Assembly (NCBI GenBank): GCA_965215115.1
Contig: OZ244050.1
Span: forward strand, 5,183,587 to 5,247,586
Source: CALDTK01 sp965215115
GTDB taxonomy: Bacteria; Bacteroidota; Bacteroidia; Chitinophagales; Saprospiraceae
Length of the DNA stretch: 64,000 nucleotides
Direction: 5' to 3'
Below the pieces are notes generated by a model. That model had not been told where the DNA came from, ran no database searches, and saw only the letters and a list, made by a program, of their open reading frames with translations. Positions 1 to 7,589 of this stretch are shown in pieces. Made by a program: the position numbers and the translations under genes. Positions within the stretch are counted from its first letter, which is position 1; every line of letters begins with the position of its first letter.

Positions 1-2
1 TC

Positions 3-3000
3 AAGGTTTACCAGCTCCTCGTATTCCTTACCCTGCTCGCCACGAGCTCCAGGGCACAACTGTCCATCAACGAATTCATGGCGTCCAACGGCGCTACCCT
101 CGCCGACGAGCGGGGCGAGTTCGGCGACTGGATCGAGGTCTACAACGCGGGCGCCGGCGATGTCGACCTCGCCGGATACTACGTCTCCGATGACGCTACC
201 AAACCCAGGAAGTGGCGTATCCCGGGCGGCCAGCCCGCGCGATCTACGGTGCGGGCCGGGGGCTACCTCCTGCTCTGGGCCGACGGCGACACCAAGCTCG
301 GCGCCGACCACGTCGACTTCAAACTCGGGGCCAGCGGCGAAGACATCGTCCTCACCGCGCCCGACGGCCAGACCACCGTCGATCGCTACACCTTCGGGGC
401 CCAGCTCCAGGACGTTTCGTTCGGCCGCACTAAGGATGGCGGACCAACGTGGGATTTCTTCGCGATGCCGACGCCGCGGCGCGCGAATACGACGCCCGCC
501 GGGGCGCCCGTCGCCGAGCCGGTGGTCTTCTCGGTGACCGGGGGGCTCTACGCCCAGCCGCAGACGGTGTCGCTCGCCAGCGCTAGCCCGAAGGCCAAGA
601 TCTACTACACGACCGACGGCCGGGAGCCCGGTCGCGGCGATGCGCTGTACACGCGTCCGATCGTCGTGGCCACCAACACCCCGCTGCGCGCCAAGGCATT
701 CGTCGATCCGCTGGTCCCGTCGGCGACCACGACGCAGACCTACCTATTCAATACCGAGCACACCTTCCCGGTCGTGGCCTACACCGCGGACCCTTTCGAC
801 CTCTTCGATCCGGCCAAGGGGATGTACACCAATTTCGAGCGCGACATCGAGATCACCGCCAACGCCGAGCTCTACGAGCCGGACGGCACCCAGGGGTTCA
901 ACCAGCGTTTCGAGTCCGAGATCAACGGCACCGGCTCGGCGAAGGCGCCCCAGAAGTCGCTCGCGCTCAAGGCCCGCGCCAAGCTCGGCAAGTCCACCAT
1001 CGACTACCGGATCTTCCCGGACGCCGAGCGCGACGAGTACCGCACCCTGATCCTCCGCAACTCCGGGCAGGACAATAACATCACGATGTTCCGCGACGTG
1101 CTCGCGCAGAGCCTCGTGCTCGACGTCTCGGACGTCAACGCCGGACGGACGCTGATCGAGCGCCCGAAAATCTACGGCCAGGACTACCGCCCGGGCGTCA
1201 CCTACGTGAACGGCGCGTACTGGGGGATCCTCAACATCCGCGAGCGCACCGACAAGGGCTACATCGAGACGCACTTCGGGCTCGACGAAAACGAAGTCGA
1301 CTTTATCGAAAACGCGAATGAGGTTCGCGAGGGCACGATCGACGCGTGGAACGAACTGCAGACCTTCCTCGAGCGCAACGACCTCACCACGGCGGCCAAC
1401 TTCGCCTTCGTCGACGCGCGCGTCGACCTCGACCACTACATCGACTACGTGGCCTTCAACGTCTTCATCGACAACCAGGACTGGCCCGGCAACAACGTGC
1501 GGCGCTTCCGCGAGCGTAAGTCCGGCGCCGAGTGGCGGTGGCTGAGCTTCGATCACGACTTTTCGTTCGGGCTATTCGTCCCCGGGCAGCCGTGGAACTC
1601 CGGCTCGAACGACGCCAACGCCCTGCGGCGACTCCTGCGGCCGAACGGCTACGACTGGCCCAACCCCGAGGACGCTACCCTGCTGTTCCGCCGCCTCATC
1701 CAGAACGAGGCCTGGCGCAATCGCTTCGTCAACCGCATGGCCGACCAGCTCAACGTCCTGTACACCGAGCGGCGGATCATCGGGCGCATCGACGGTTTCG
1801 AGGCGCAGTACGCACCCGAGATCCAGCAGCACGCCGACCGCTGGTCCGAGGGGTTCCTCAACTGGGACCAGAATGTCGAGCTCCTGCGCAAGTTCGCCCG
1901 CGGCCGCGCCGACAAGGTCCGCCAGCACTTCCGCACTGAGCTCCCGGGAATCGGCGCGAGCGTGCCGCTCACGGTGCGGATCAGCAATCCCGCCTTTGGG
2001 GAGGTTGCCCTCAGCACCATCACGGTCGCCGGGCCGAGCGCAGACTTTACAGGGCAGTACTTCACCGGCGTCCCGGTGCCCCTGCGCGCCTACCCCTCCC
2101 GCGGCTACGTGCTCACCGATTGGACCGGCGCCGTGACGGGCAGCGCCGCCGACACCGAGGTGCGGCTAAGCGGGCCGGCCACGGTGACCGCGACCTTCGG
2201 CAAGGGCTCCACCGCCACGGCGGGCATCGTCATCAACGAGATCAACTACAACTCCGCCGACGATCGCGACGGCGGGGACTGGGTCGAGCTGCACAACCCG
2301 ACTGCCGCGACGGTGGACGTGTCCGGTTGGTACTTCGAGGACGAGAGCGGCAATTTCTTTGGGCTTCCCGCCAAAACACTCCTCGCCCCGGGGGGCTACC
2401 TGGTGTTGGCGGAATCAGTGAGCAAGTTCCGCACGCAATTCCCGAACGTGACGAACGTCCTCGGCGACTTCGGCGACGAGGAGAGGGGCTTCGGCCTCAG
2501 CGGCGGCGGCGAGCGCATCACGCTCAAGAACGCCGACGGTACACTGATCGACCGGGTAGAGTACGACGACAAGGCTCCGTGGCCGACCGCCGCGGACGGA
2601 GACGGCCCCACGCTCCAACTTCGCAGTCCTGCCTTGGACAATGCCCTCGGGGGGAGCTGGGATGCGCTGGCTCCCACGCCGGGGCGGCTCAACGGCAGCA
2701 CCGCCGCCCAGACGCAGACCATCACCTTTGCGCCACTCCCCAACGTGACGACGGCCACGACGACCATCACCCTTGAGGCCAGTTCGACTTCCGGGCTACC
2801 CGTAAGCTTCGTCCTCGTGGAAGGACCGGCGCGATTGAGCGGAAATGTCCTCACCCTCGACGGAACCGCCGGCCGCGTGACGGTGCGGGCCCAGCAGGAT
2901 GGCAATGCCGACTTTGCGGCGGCGGCCCCGGTGACGCAGTCCTTCCAGGTCAGCACCGCGCCCGTCACGCCACCGACACCCCCGACGGCGGGCTACTGCG

Positions 3001-4448
3001 CCAGTGACGGCACCCAGCCCTGGCTGGAGTGGATCGCCGGCGTGCGCCTGGGCACCATCTACAGTTCGTCTAGTAAAGACGGGTACCGCGACTTCACGGC
3101 CATGAGTACCACTTTACAGCCCGGATCACGGCAGAACATCGAGCTCACCGTCGGCTTCAGCTACGAGACCTTCGACGAGTACCTCAAGGTCTGGATCGAC
3201 TTCAACCAAAATGGCGTCTTCGAGGAAGGCGCCGAGGCGGTCGTCGCGCGGGTCCTCTCCGACGTGCGGCCCGGGACGGCGAGGGCCTCGATCCTGGCGC
3301 CCGTCGCGGTGCCGACCAGCGCGAAGGCCGGCGCGACCCGGATGCGGGTGGCGCTACAGCGCGGCGGCTACCCGCCGGCTTGCGGCAACTTTGCCCTGGG
3401 CGAGGTGGAGGACTACACCGTCGTCATCGGCGGGGGCGGGGCGCCGAGCACCTTGTCCGTGACCGACTGTCCGAGCGATGTCGTCCGCGAGCTTACCGCC
3501 GGACAGTCTGGCGCCGCTGTGTCTTGGGAGCTACCGACCGCGACGACGACCTGTGCCGACGGCGCCATCCAGGTGGTCCAAACGGCGGGTCCGACGCCGG
3601 GCTCAGTTTTGGGCATCGGCGCGACAACCGTTAGCTACCTCGTGAGCGACGCCTGCGGAAACCAATCAACCTGCTCTTTCACGGTGGAGGTCAAGGCAGC
3701 CACGCCGACGACGCCACCCTCGGCCTGTATGCCGACCTCGGCCTTCCCCTGGCACGAGTGGATCGCGCGCGTCCGCCTGGGCAGCCTGGACAACGTCTCC
3801 TGGAAGACGCCGTACTCGGATTTCACCGGCGTCATCACGCCCCTCACCCGCGGGCAGACTTACCCCGTGAGCCTGACCACGGGCTTCAGCTACTACACGC
3901 AGAACACGTACTTCAGCATCTACGTCGACTACAATCGCGACGGTACGCTCGACCCGGCCTCGGAGCTCGCCTACCGCGGGACCTTGCCGGCCCCGACCGA
4001 CGGTACGCCGGCGGCGACCCTGGAGGGTGTGCTTACCGTGCCCACGTGGGCCCGGGATGGCCAGGCCCGCATGAGGGTGGTCATGAGTCCGGACTACGAC
4101 CAGTCACCGTGCCGCGACATTGCCTTCGGCGAGATAGAAGACTACACCGTCCTCATCGGATCGTCCGGGGCCGGGGGCGGGACCACCGCCCGACTCACGA
4201 TGCAACTCGGCGTCTCGGTCTACCCGAATCCCGCGAGCGCCGAGGTCACGATCGACCTGCCCCGCGACTTCGACCTCGCCCGGGCGACGGTCGTGACTGC
4301 GAACGGGCAGACGGTACGGACCTTCGGTGGCCAGGCCGCACAGACGCGGTACACCATGGACGTTTCCGACCTCGCGGCCGGGGTCTACTCCGTGAACCTG
4401 CTCGCGGTCGACGGACGGTCCAGTACGCACCAGTTGATCGTGAAGTAG
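3..4448 (+). CDS. Secreted CotH-like protein with lamin-tail, GEVED and T9SS sorting domains (5' partial)
   Basis: The reading frame is open to the left edge, and its first codons (KVYQLLVFLTLLATSSRAQ) look like the end of a signal peptide, so only the first codon or two is missing. Order: lamin-tail domain (about nt 57-420, INEFMASNG), chitobiase/hexosaminidase C-terminal-like segment (530-760, IYYTTDGREP), CotH kinase-like domain (900-1900), a bacterial-repeat module (1960-2200), second lamin-tail domain (2220-2600, INEINYNSADD), GEVED domain (3000-3430), HYR-like module (3450-3690), second GEVED domain (3735-4160) and a type A T9SS sorting domain (4200-4448, VYPNPASAEV). CotH proteins include protein kinases, but activity here is not shown. 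Expected to be exported by the Sec system and then T9SS to the cell surface. Residue-level catalytic assignment was not possible by eye. Confidence 0.9.
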   Translation, partial: KVYQLLVFLTLLATSSRAQLSINEFMASNGATLADERGEFGDWIEVYNAGAGDVDLAGYYVSDDATKPRKWRIPGGQPARSTVRAGGYLLLWADGDTKLGADHVDFKLGASGEDIVLTAPDGQTTVDRYTFGAQLQDVSFGRTKDGGPTWDFFAMPTPRRANTTPAGAPVAEPVVFSVTGGLYAQPQTVSLASASPKAKIYYTTDGREPGRGDALYTRPIVVATNTPLRAKAFVDPLVPSATTTQTYLFNTEHTFPVVAYTADPFDLFDPAKGMYTNFERDIEITANAELYEPDGTQGFNQRFESEINGTGSAKAPQKSLALKARAKLGKSTIDYRIFPDAERDEYRTLILRNSGQDNNITMFRDVLAQSLVLDVSDVNAGRTLIERPKIYGQDYRPGVTYVNGAYWGILNIRERTDKGYIETHFGLDENEVDFIENANEVREGTIDAWNELQTFLERNDLTTAANFAFVDARVDLDHYIDYVAFNVFIDNQDWPGNNVRRFRERKSGAEWRWLSFDHDFSFGLFVPGQPWNSGSNDANALRRLLRPNGYDWPNPEDATLLFRRLIQNEAWRNRFVNRMADQLNVLYTERRIIGRIDGFEAQYAPEIQQHADRWSEGFLNWDQNVELLRKFARGRADKVRQHFRTELPGIGASVPLTVRISNPAFGEVALSTITVAGPSADFTGQYFTGVPVPLRAYPSRGYVLTDWTGAVTGSAADTEVRLSGPATVTATFGKGSTATAGIVINEINYNSADDRDGGDWVELHNPTAATVDVSGWYFEDESGNFFGLPAKTLLAPGGYLVLAESVSKFRTQFPNVTNVLGDFGDEERGFGLSGGGERITLKNADGTLIDRVEYDDKAPWPTAADGDGPTLQLRSPALDNALGGSWDALAPTPGRLNGSTAAQTQTITFAPLPNVTTATTTITLEASSTSGLPVSFVLVEGPARLSGNVLTLDGTAGRVTVRAQQDGNADFAAAAPVTQSFQVSTAPVTPPTPPTAGYCASDGTQPWLEWIAGVRLGTIYSSSSKDGYRDFTAMSTTLQPGSRQNIELTVGFSYETFDEYLKVWIDFNQNGVFEEGAEAVVARVLSDVRPGTARASILAPVAVPTSAKAGATRMRVALQRGGYPPACGNFALGEVEDYTVVIGGGGAPSTLSVTDCPSDVVRELTAGQSGAAVSWELPTATTTCADGAIQVVQTAGPTPGSVLGIGATTVSYLVSDACGNQSTCSFTVEVKAATPTTPPSACMPTSAFPWHEWIARVRLGSLDNVSWKTPYSDFTGVITPLTRGQTYPVSLTTGFSYYTQNTYFSIYVDYNRDGTLDPASELAYRGTLPAPTDGTPAATLEGVLTVPTWARDGQARMRVVMSPDYDQSPCRDIAFGEIEDYTVLIGSSGAGGGTTARLTMQLGVSVYPNPASAEVTIDLPRDFDLARATVVTANGQTVRTFGGQAAQTRYTMDVSDLAAGVYSVNLLAVDGRSSTHQLIVK

Positions 4449-4478
4449 GGTCGGCATCGGCGCCTGGGCGGCGTGCTC

Positions 4479-4493
4479 GTTTTGGCGAAAGCC
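4479..4493 (+). repeat. GTTTT-minihairpin element, canonical form
   Basis: GTTTTGGCGAAAGCC: stem GGC/GCC, loop GAAA. Lies between the CotH gene and der, 33 bp before the der start codon. The nearest possible partner is the loose copy at 2362-2377. Confidence 0.9.
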
Positions 4494-4526
4494 GGCATCC
4501 CCCGTCCCTGCCCCATCTTTGCGGCT

Positions 4527-5837
4527 ATGAGCAACATCGTCGCCATCGTCGGTCGTCCGAACGTCGGGAAGTCCACTCTCTACAACCGCCTCGTCGGCGA
4601 GCGCCGGGCCATCATCGACAACGAGTCCGGCGTGACGCGCGACCGCCAGTACGGCACGTGCACCTGGAACGGGAAGACCTTCACCGTCGTGGACACCGGG
4701 GGGTTCGTGCGCGGCTCCGAGGACATCTTCGAGGCCGCGATCCGGGAGCAGGTCCAGATCGCGATCGCGGAGGCGGCCATCATCGTGTTCGTCGTCGACG
4801 TCGAGACCGGGATCACGGACCTCGACGAGGAGGTGGCGCGGATGCTGCGCCCGGTCGACAAGCCGAAGATGCTGGTCGTCAACAAGGTCGACAACCACCA
4901 GCGCCTCCTGGAGGCCAACGAGTTCTGGAGCCTCGGGTTCGACGAGACCTACTTCCTGTCGAGCATGTCCGGTTCGGGCACGGGTGAGTTGCTCGACTCC
5001 GTGACGGCGCAACTCACCGAGGACAGCGTGCCCGAGGGTCTCGACCCGACCGTGCCGAAGCTCGCCATCGTCGGGCAGCCGAACGCCGGGAAGTCGAGCG
5101 TCGTCAACGCCTTGCTCGGCGAGGAGCGCAACATCGTGACCGCGCTCCCGGGCACGACGCGCGACTCGATCCACACGCGCTTCACGAAGTTCGACAAGGA
5201 CTTCTACCTCATCGACACGGCCGGGCTGCGCAAGAAGGCCAAGGTCCACGAGGACCTCGAGTTCTACTCCGTGATGCGGGCCATCAACGCGATCGAGGAC
5301 TCGGACGTGTGCATCCTGCTCATCGACGCCACCGAGGGCGTCGAGGCGCAGGACATGTCGATCATCCGCGTCATCCAGAAGCGCAACAAGGGCCTCGTGA
5401 TCGGGATCAACAAGTGGGACCTCGTCGAGAAGGACACCAACACGATGCGCGACTACGAGAACGCCATCCGCGCCCGCATCGCGCCGTTTAACGACGTCCC
5501 GATCGTGTTCACGAGCGCCACCGAGAAGACGCGCCTCCTGCAGCTCATCGAGCAGGCCCTGCGCGTCTACGAGAACCGCAACCGCAAGATCGCGACCTCG
5601 GAGCTCAACCGCCTCATGCAGGAGGCCTTCGAGAAGGTGCCCCCGCAGGCGACGCGCGGACGCACGGCCAAGATCAAGTACGTCACGCAGCTGCCGACCT
5701 ACTACCCGGCGTTCGCTTTCTTTACCAGCAACCCGAAGCAGGTCAAGGAGTCCTACCGCGGCTACCTCGAGAACCAGCTCCGCGAGTCGTTCGACTTTAG
5801 TGGCACACCGATTGGGGTATTCTTTCGGGAGAAGTAA
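4527..5837 (+). CDS. der: Ribosome biogenesis GTPase Der (EngA)
   Basis: 436 residues, the normal size for Der, an essential GTPase that acts in maturation of the 50S ribosomal subunit. Two tandem GTPase domains are visible: the first P-loop is GRPNVGKST near residue 9 and the second is GQPNAGKSS near residue 183, each followed by a DTAG/DTGG switch II and NK(V/W)D specificity motifs. The C-terminal KH-like domain follows. An in-frame start 18 codons upstream would run through the repeat at 4479, so the ATG giving MSNIVAIVGRPN is preferred. It lies 5 nt after CATCTTTG, a near-match to the Bacteroidota -7 box. Confidence 0.97.
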   Translation: MSNIVAIVGRPNVGKSTLYNRLVGERRAIIDNESGVTRDRQYGTCTWNGKTFTVVDTGGFVRGSEDIFEAAIREQVQIAIAEAAIIVFVVDVETGITDLDEEVARMLRPVDKPKMLVVNKVDNHQRLLEANEFWSLGFDETYFLSSMSGSGTGELLDSVTAQLTEDSVPEGLDPTVPKLAIVGQPNAGKSSVVNALLGEERNIVTALPGTTRDSIHTRFTKFDKDFYLIDTAGLRKKAKVHEDLEFYSVMRAINAIEDSDVCILLIDATEGVEAQDMSIIRVIQKRNKGLVIGINKWDLVEKDTNTMRDYENAIRARIAPFNDVPIVFTSATEKTRLLQLIEQALRVYENRNRKIATSELNRLMQEAFEKVPPQATRGRTAKIKYVTQLPTYYPAFAFFTSNPKQVKESYRGYLENQLRESFDFSGTPIGVFFREK

Positions 5838-5856
5838 GGGTTCAGTTCCCAGTTTT

Positions 5857-5934
5857 CAGTTCTCAGTTCTCAGTTCCCGTAATGCCTGCCGTACTACCGG
5901 ACCTGCGCGGCAGCGAACTGAGAACTGAGAACTG
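5857..5934. repeat. CAGTTCT-heptamer inverted repeat after der
   Basis: Arms of 20 bp (5857-5876 and 5915-5934) built from CAGTTCT units are perfect reverse complements around a 38-nt loop. More degenerate units extend on both sides, to about 5843 and 5975. The same heptamer family forms the hairpin between rpoB and rpoC. In this gap it could end der transcription, but there is no clear U-run. Confidence 0.85.
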
Positions 5935-5982
5935 GCAATTGAGAACTCAGAACTGAGAACTTGCAACTGAGAACTACAAACC

Positions 5983-6528
5983 ATGATCACCGACACGCCC
6001 ATCCCCGGCCTGAAGATCTTCGATCCCAAGGTCTTCGGCGACGCGCGCGGCTACTTTTACGAGGTCTACAGCGCGAGGCTCTGGGCGGGGGCCGGGGTGC
6101 ACGATGTCTTCGTGCAGGACAACCAGGCGTACTCGAGCCGCGGGGTGCTCCGCGGGCTCCACTACCAGCGCGGCGAGGCGGCCCAGTCGAAGCTCGTGCG
6201 CGTCATCGAGGGCGAGGTGCTGGACGTCGCGGTGGACTGCCGGCCCGACTCCCCGACCTACGGGCAGCACTACAGCATTCGGCTCAGCGGTCAGAACAAG
6301 CGACAGCTGTACGTGCCGCGGGGGTTCGCGCACGGCTACGTGGTCCTGAGCGAGACCGCCTTGTTTGCCTACAAGTGCGACGGCTACTACGCCCCGGGCG
6401 CGGAGGGCGGGCTGCGCTACGATGACCCGGGACTGGGCATCGACTGGCAGATCGAGCCGGAGGCGATATTGCTGAGCGAGAAGGACCGAGTTCTCCCGAC
6501 CTTTGGCGAGCACTTGGCGGCTTTGTGA
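5983..6528 (+). CDS. rfbC: dTDP-4-dehydrorhamnose 3,5-epimerase
   Basis: 181 residues, the typical RmlC length. It epimerises dTDP-4-keto-6-deoxyglucose at C3 and C5 in dTDP-L-rhamnose synthesis. Visible RmlC signatures are the early ARGYFYEVY segment, FVQDNQAYSSRGVLRGLHYQ around residues 43-62 with the catalytic His in GLHYQ, and LYVPRGFAHGYVVL in the cupin core. The next gene, rfbD, performs the following step. Only repeats separate the two genes, so they are probably co-transcribed. Confidence 0.95.
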   Translation: MITDTPIPGLKIFDPKVFGDARGYFYEVYSARLWAGAGVHDVFVQDNQAYSSRGVLRGLHYQRGEAAQSKLVRVIEGEVLDVAVDCRPDSPTYGQHYSIRLSGQNKRQLYVPRGFAHGYVVLSETALFAYKCDGYYAPGAEGGLRYDDPGLGIDWQIEPEAILLSEKDRVLPTFGEHLAAL

Positions 6529-6540
6529 TAAAAGGATGGG

Positions 6541-6690
6541 CTGGTGGTTTGATGGGTGGATGGTTTGATGGTTGGATGGGTGGATGGCCGTTCAGTCGTG
6601 CCGAGCACAGCCACCCATCAAACCATCCACCCATCCACCCATCAAATTTCACTTCTCAAAGATCCACCCATCGAGTCACCCACCCACCTC
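6541..6690. repeat. Inverted simple-sequence block between rfbC and rfbD
   Basis: The left part (about 6541-6590) repeats GATGGGTGGATGGTTT-type units. The right part (6611-6652) holds their complement, CCACCCATCAAACCATCC, so the gap can fold on itself; looser CCACCCA units continue to about 6690. Frames open through this block make long spurious N-termini for rfbD and for the gene after it. Confidence 0.8.
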
Positions 6691-6699
6691 CTACCCCCT

Positions 6700-7557
6700 A
6701 TGAAGATCCTCATCACCGGTGCCAACGGCCAGGTCGGGATGGCGCTGCGCCGCCTGCTCGCCGACACGCAGCACGAGGTCGCGTTTACGGATCGCGACGA
6801 ACTCGACATGCGGGACGAGGACGCCGTGCGCGCCTTCGCCCTGGCGTTCGCACCGGCCGCCATCGTCAACTGCGCCGCCTACACCGCCGTCGACCGGGCC
6901 GAGTCCGAGGTGCAGGCCTGCGTCGAGATCAACCAGGACGCCGTGCGTGTTTTGGCGCAAGCCGCCGCCGAACTCGACGCTCGGCTCGTCCACATCTCCA
7001 CGGACTACGTGTACCACAACGGCGTCAACCGCCCGATGCGCGAGGACGACCCGACCGATCCGCAGAGCGTCTACGCGCGCACCAAGCTGGCCGGCGAGCG
7101 CGAGGCGCAGGCGGCTTTCGCCAAAACGATCACCCTGCGCACGAGCTGGGTGTACGGTCTGGAGGGCCACAACTTCGTGCGCACCATGCAGCGCCTCGGG
7201 GCCGAACGCGAGACCCTCAACGTCGTGAGCGACCAAATCGGCGCCCCGACGTTCGCCGACGACCTCGCCGCGGCCATCCTCCGCATCGTGGAGACGCCGG
7301 ACTTCGCGCCGGGCACCTACAACTACGCCGGCCTCGGCGTGGCGAGCTGGTACGACTTCGCCCGCGCCATCATGGAGGCCTACGGGCTTCACTGCGACGT
7401 CAAACCGATTCCGACGAGCGACTACCCGACGCCGGCCCCGCGGCCGGCCTACAGCGTCCTGGACCTCGCGAAGGCCCGCCACGCCGGCCTCGCGATGCGT
7501 CACTGGCGCGATGCCCTCGCGAGCTTCGTCTCGCAAGAGACAGTCGCGACGCACTAA
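6700..7557 (+). CDS. rfbD: dTDP-4-dehydrorhamnose reductase
   Basis: 285 residues, the usual RmlD length. It makes the last, NAD(P)H-dependent reduction to dTDP-L-rhamnose, and the short-chain dehydrogenase layout is clear: GANGQVG nucleotide-binding loop at residues 7-13, a STDYVY strand, and YARTK (YxxxK catalytic pair) near residues 127-131. Start chosen at MKILITGANG; frames further upstream translate only repeats. The gene contains two inverted copies of the 15-bp element, at residues 84-88 (VLAQA) and 138-143 (AFAKT), without lengthening the protein noticeably. Confidence 0.95.
   Translation: MKILITGANGQVGMALRRLLADTQHEVAFTDRDELDMRDEDAVRAFALAFAPAAIVNCAAYTAVDRAESEVQACVEINQDAVRVLAQAAAELDARLVHISTDYVYHNGVNRPMREDDPTDPQSVYARTKLAGEREAQAAFAKTITLRTSWVYGLEGHNFVRTMQRLGAERETLNVVSDQIGAPTFADDLAAAILRIVETPDFAPGTYNYAGLGVASWYDFARAIMEAYGLHCDVKPIPTSDYPTPAPRPAYSVLDLAKARHAGLAMRHWRDALASFVSQETVATH
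6949..6963 (+). repeat. GTTTT-minihairpin element, GCAA loop
   Basis: GTTTTGGCGCAAGCC: stem GGC/GCC, loop GCAA. In rfbD, encoding VLAQA. Inverted partner at 7113-7127. Confidence 0.85.
7113..7127 (-). repeat. GTTTT-minihairpin element, canonical form
   Basis: Plus strand reads GGCTTTCGCCAAAAC. In rfbD, encoding AFAKT. Inverted partner at 6949-6963, 149 bp away. Confidence 0.9.
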
Positions 7558-7589
7558 CGGACACCCTCCCCGGCGTTACCTTGCGGCAC

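Noticed and set aside
2362..2377. GGCTTCCCGCCAAAAC in the CotH gene as a copy
   Set aside because: Stem and AAAAC are right, but the loop has five bases (GGGAA); kept only as a possible decayed copy.
6525..7589. N-terminal extension of the gliding-type protein by 355 residues
   Set aside because: It is rfbD and intergenic repeats read in another frame; a signal peptide begins just after GTG 7590.
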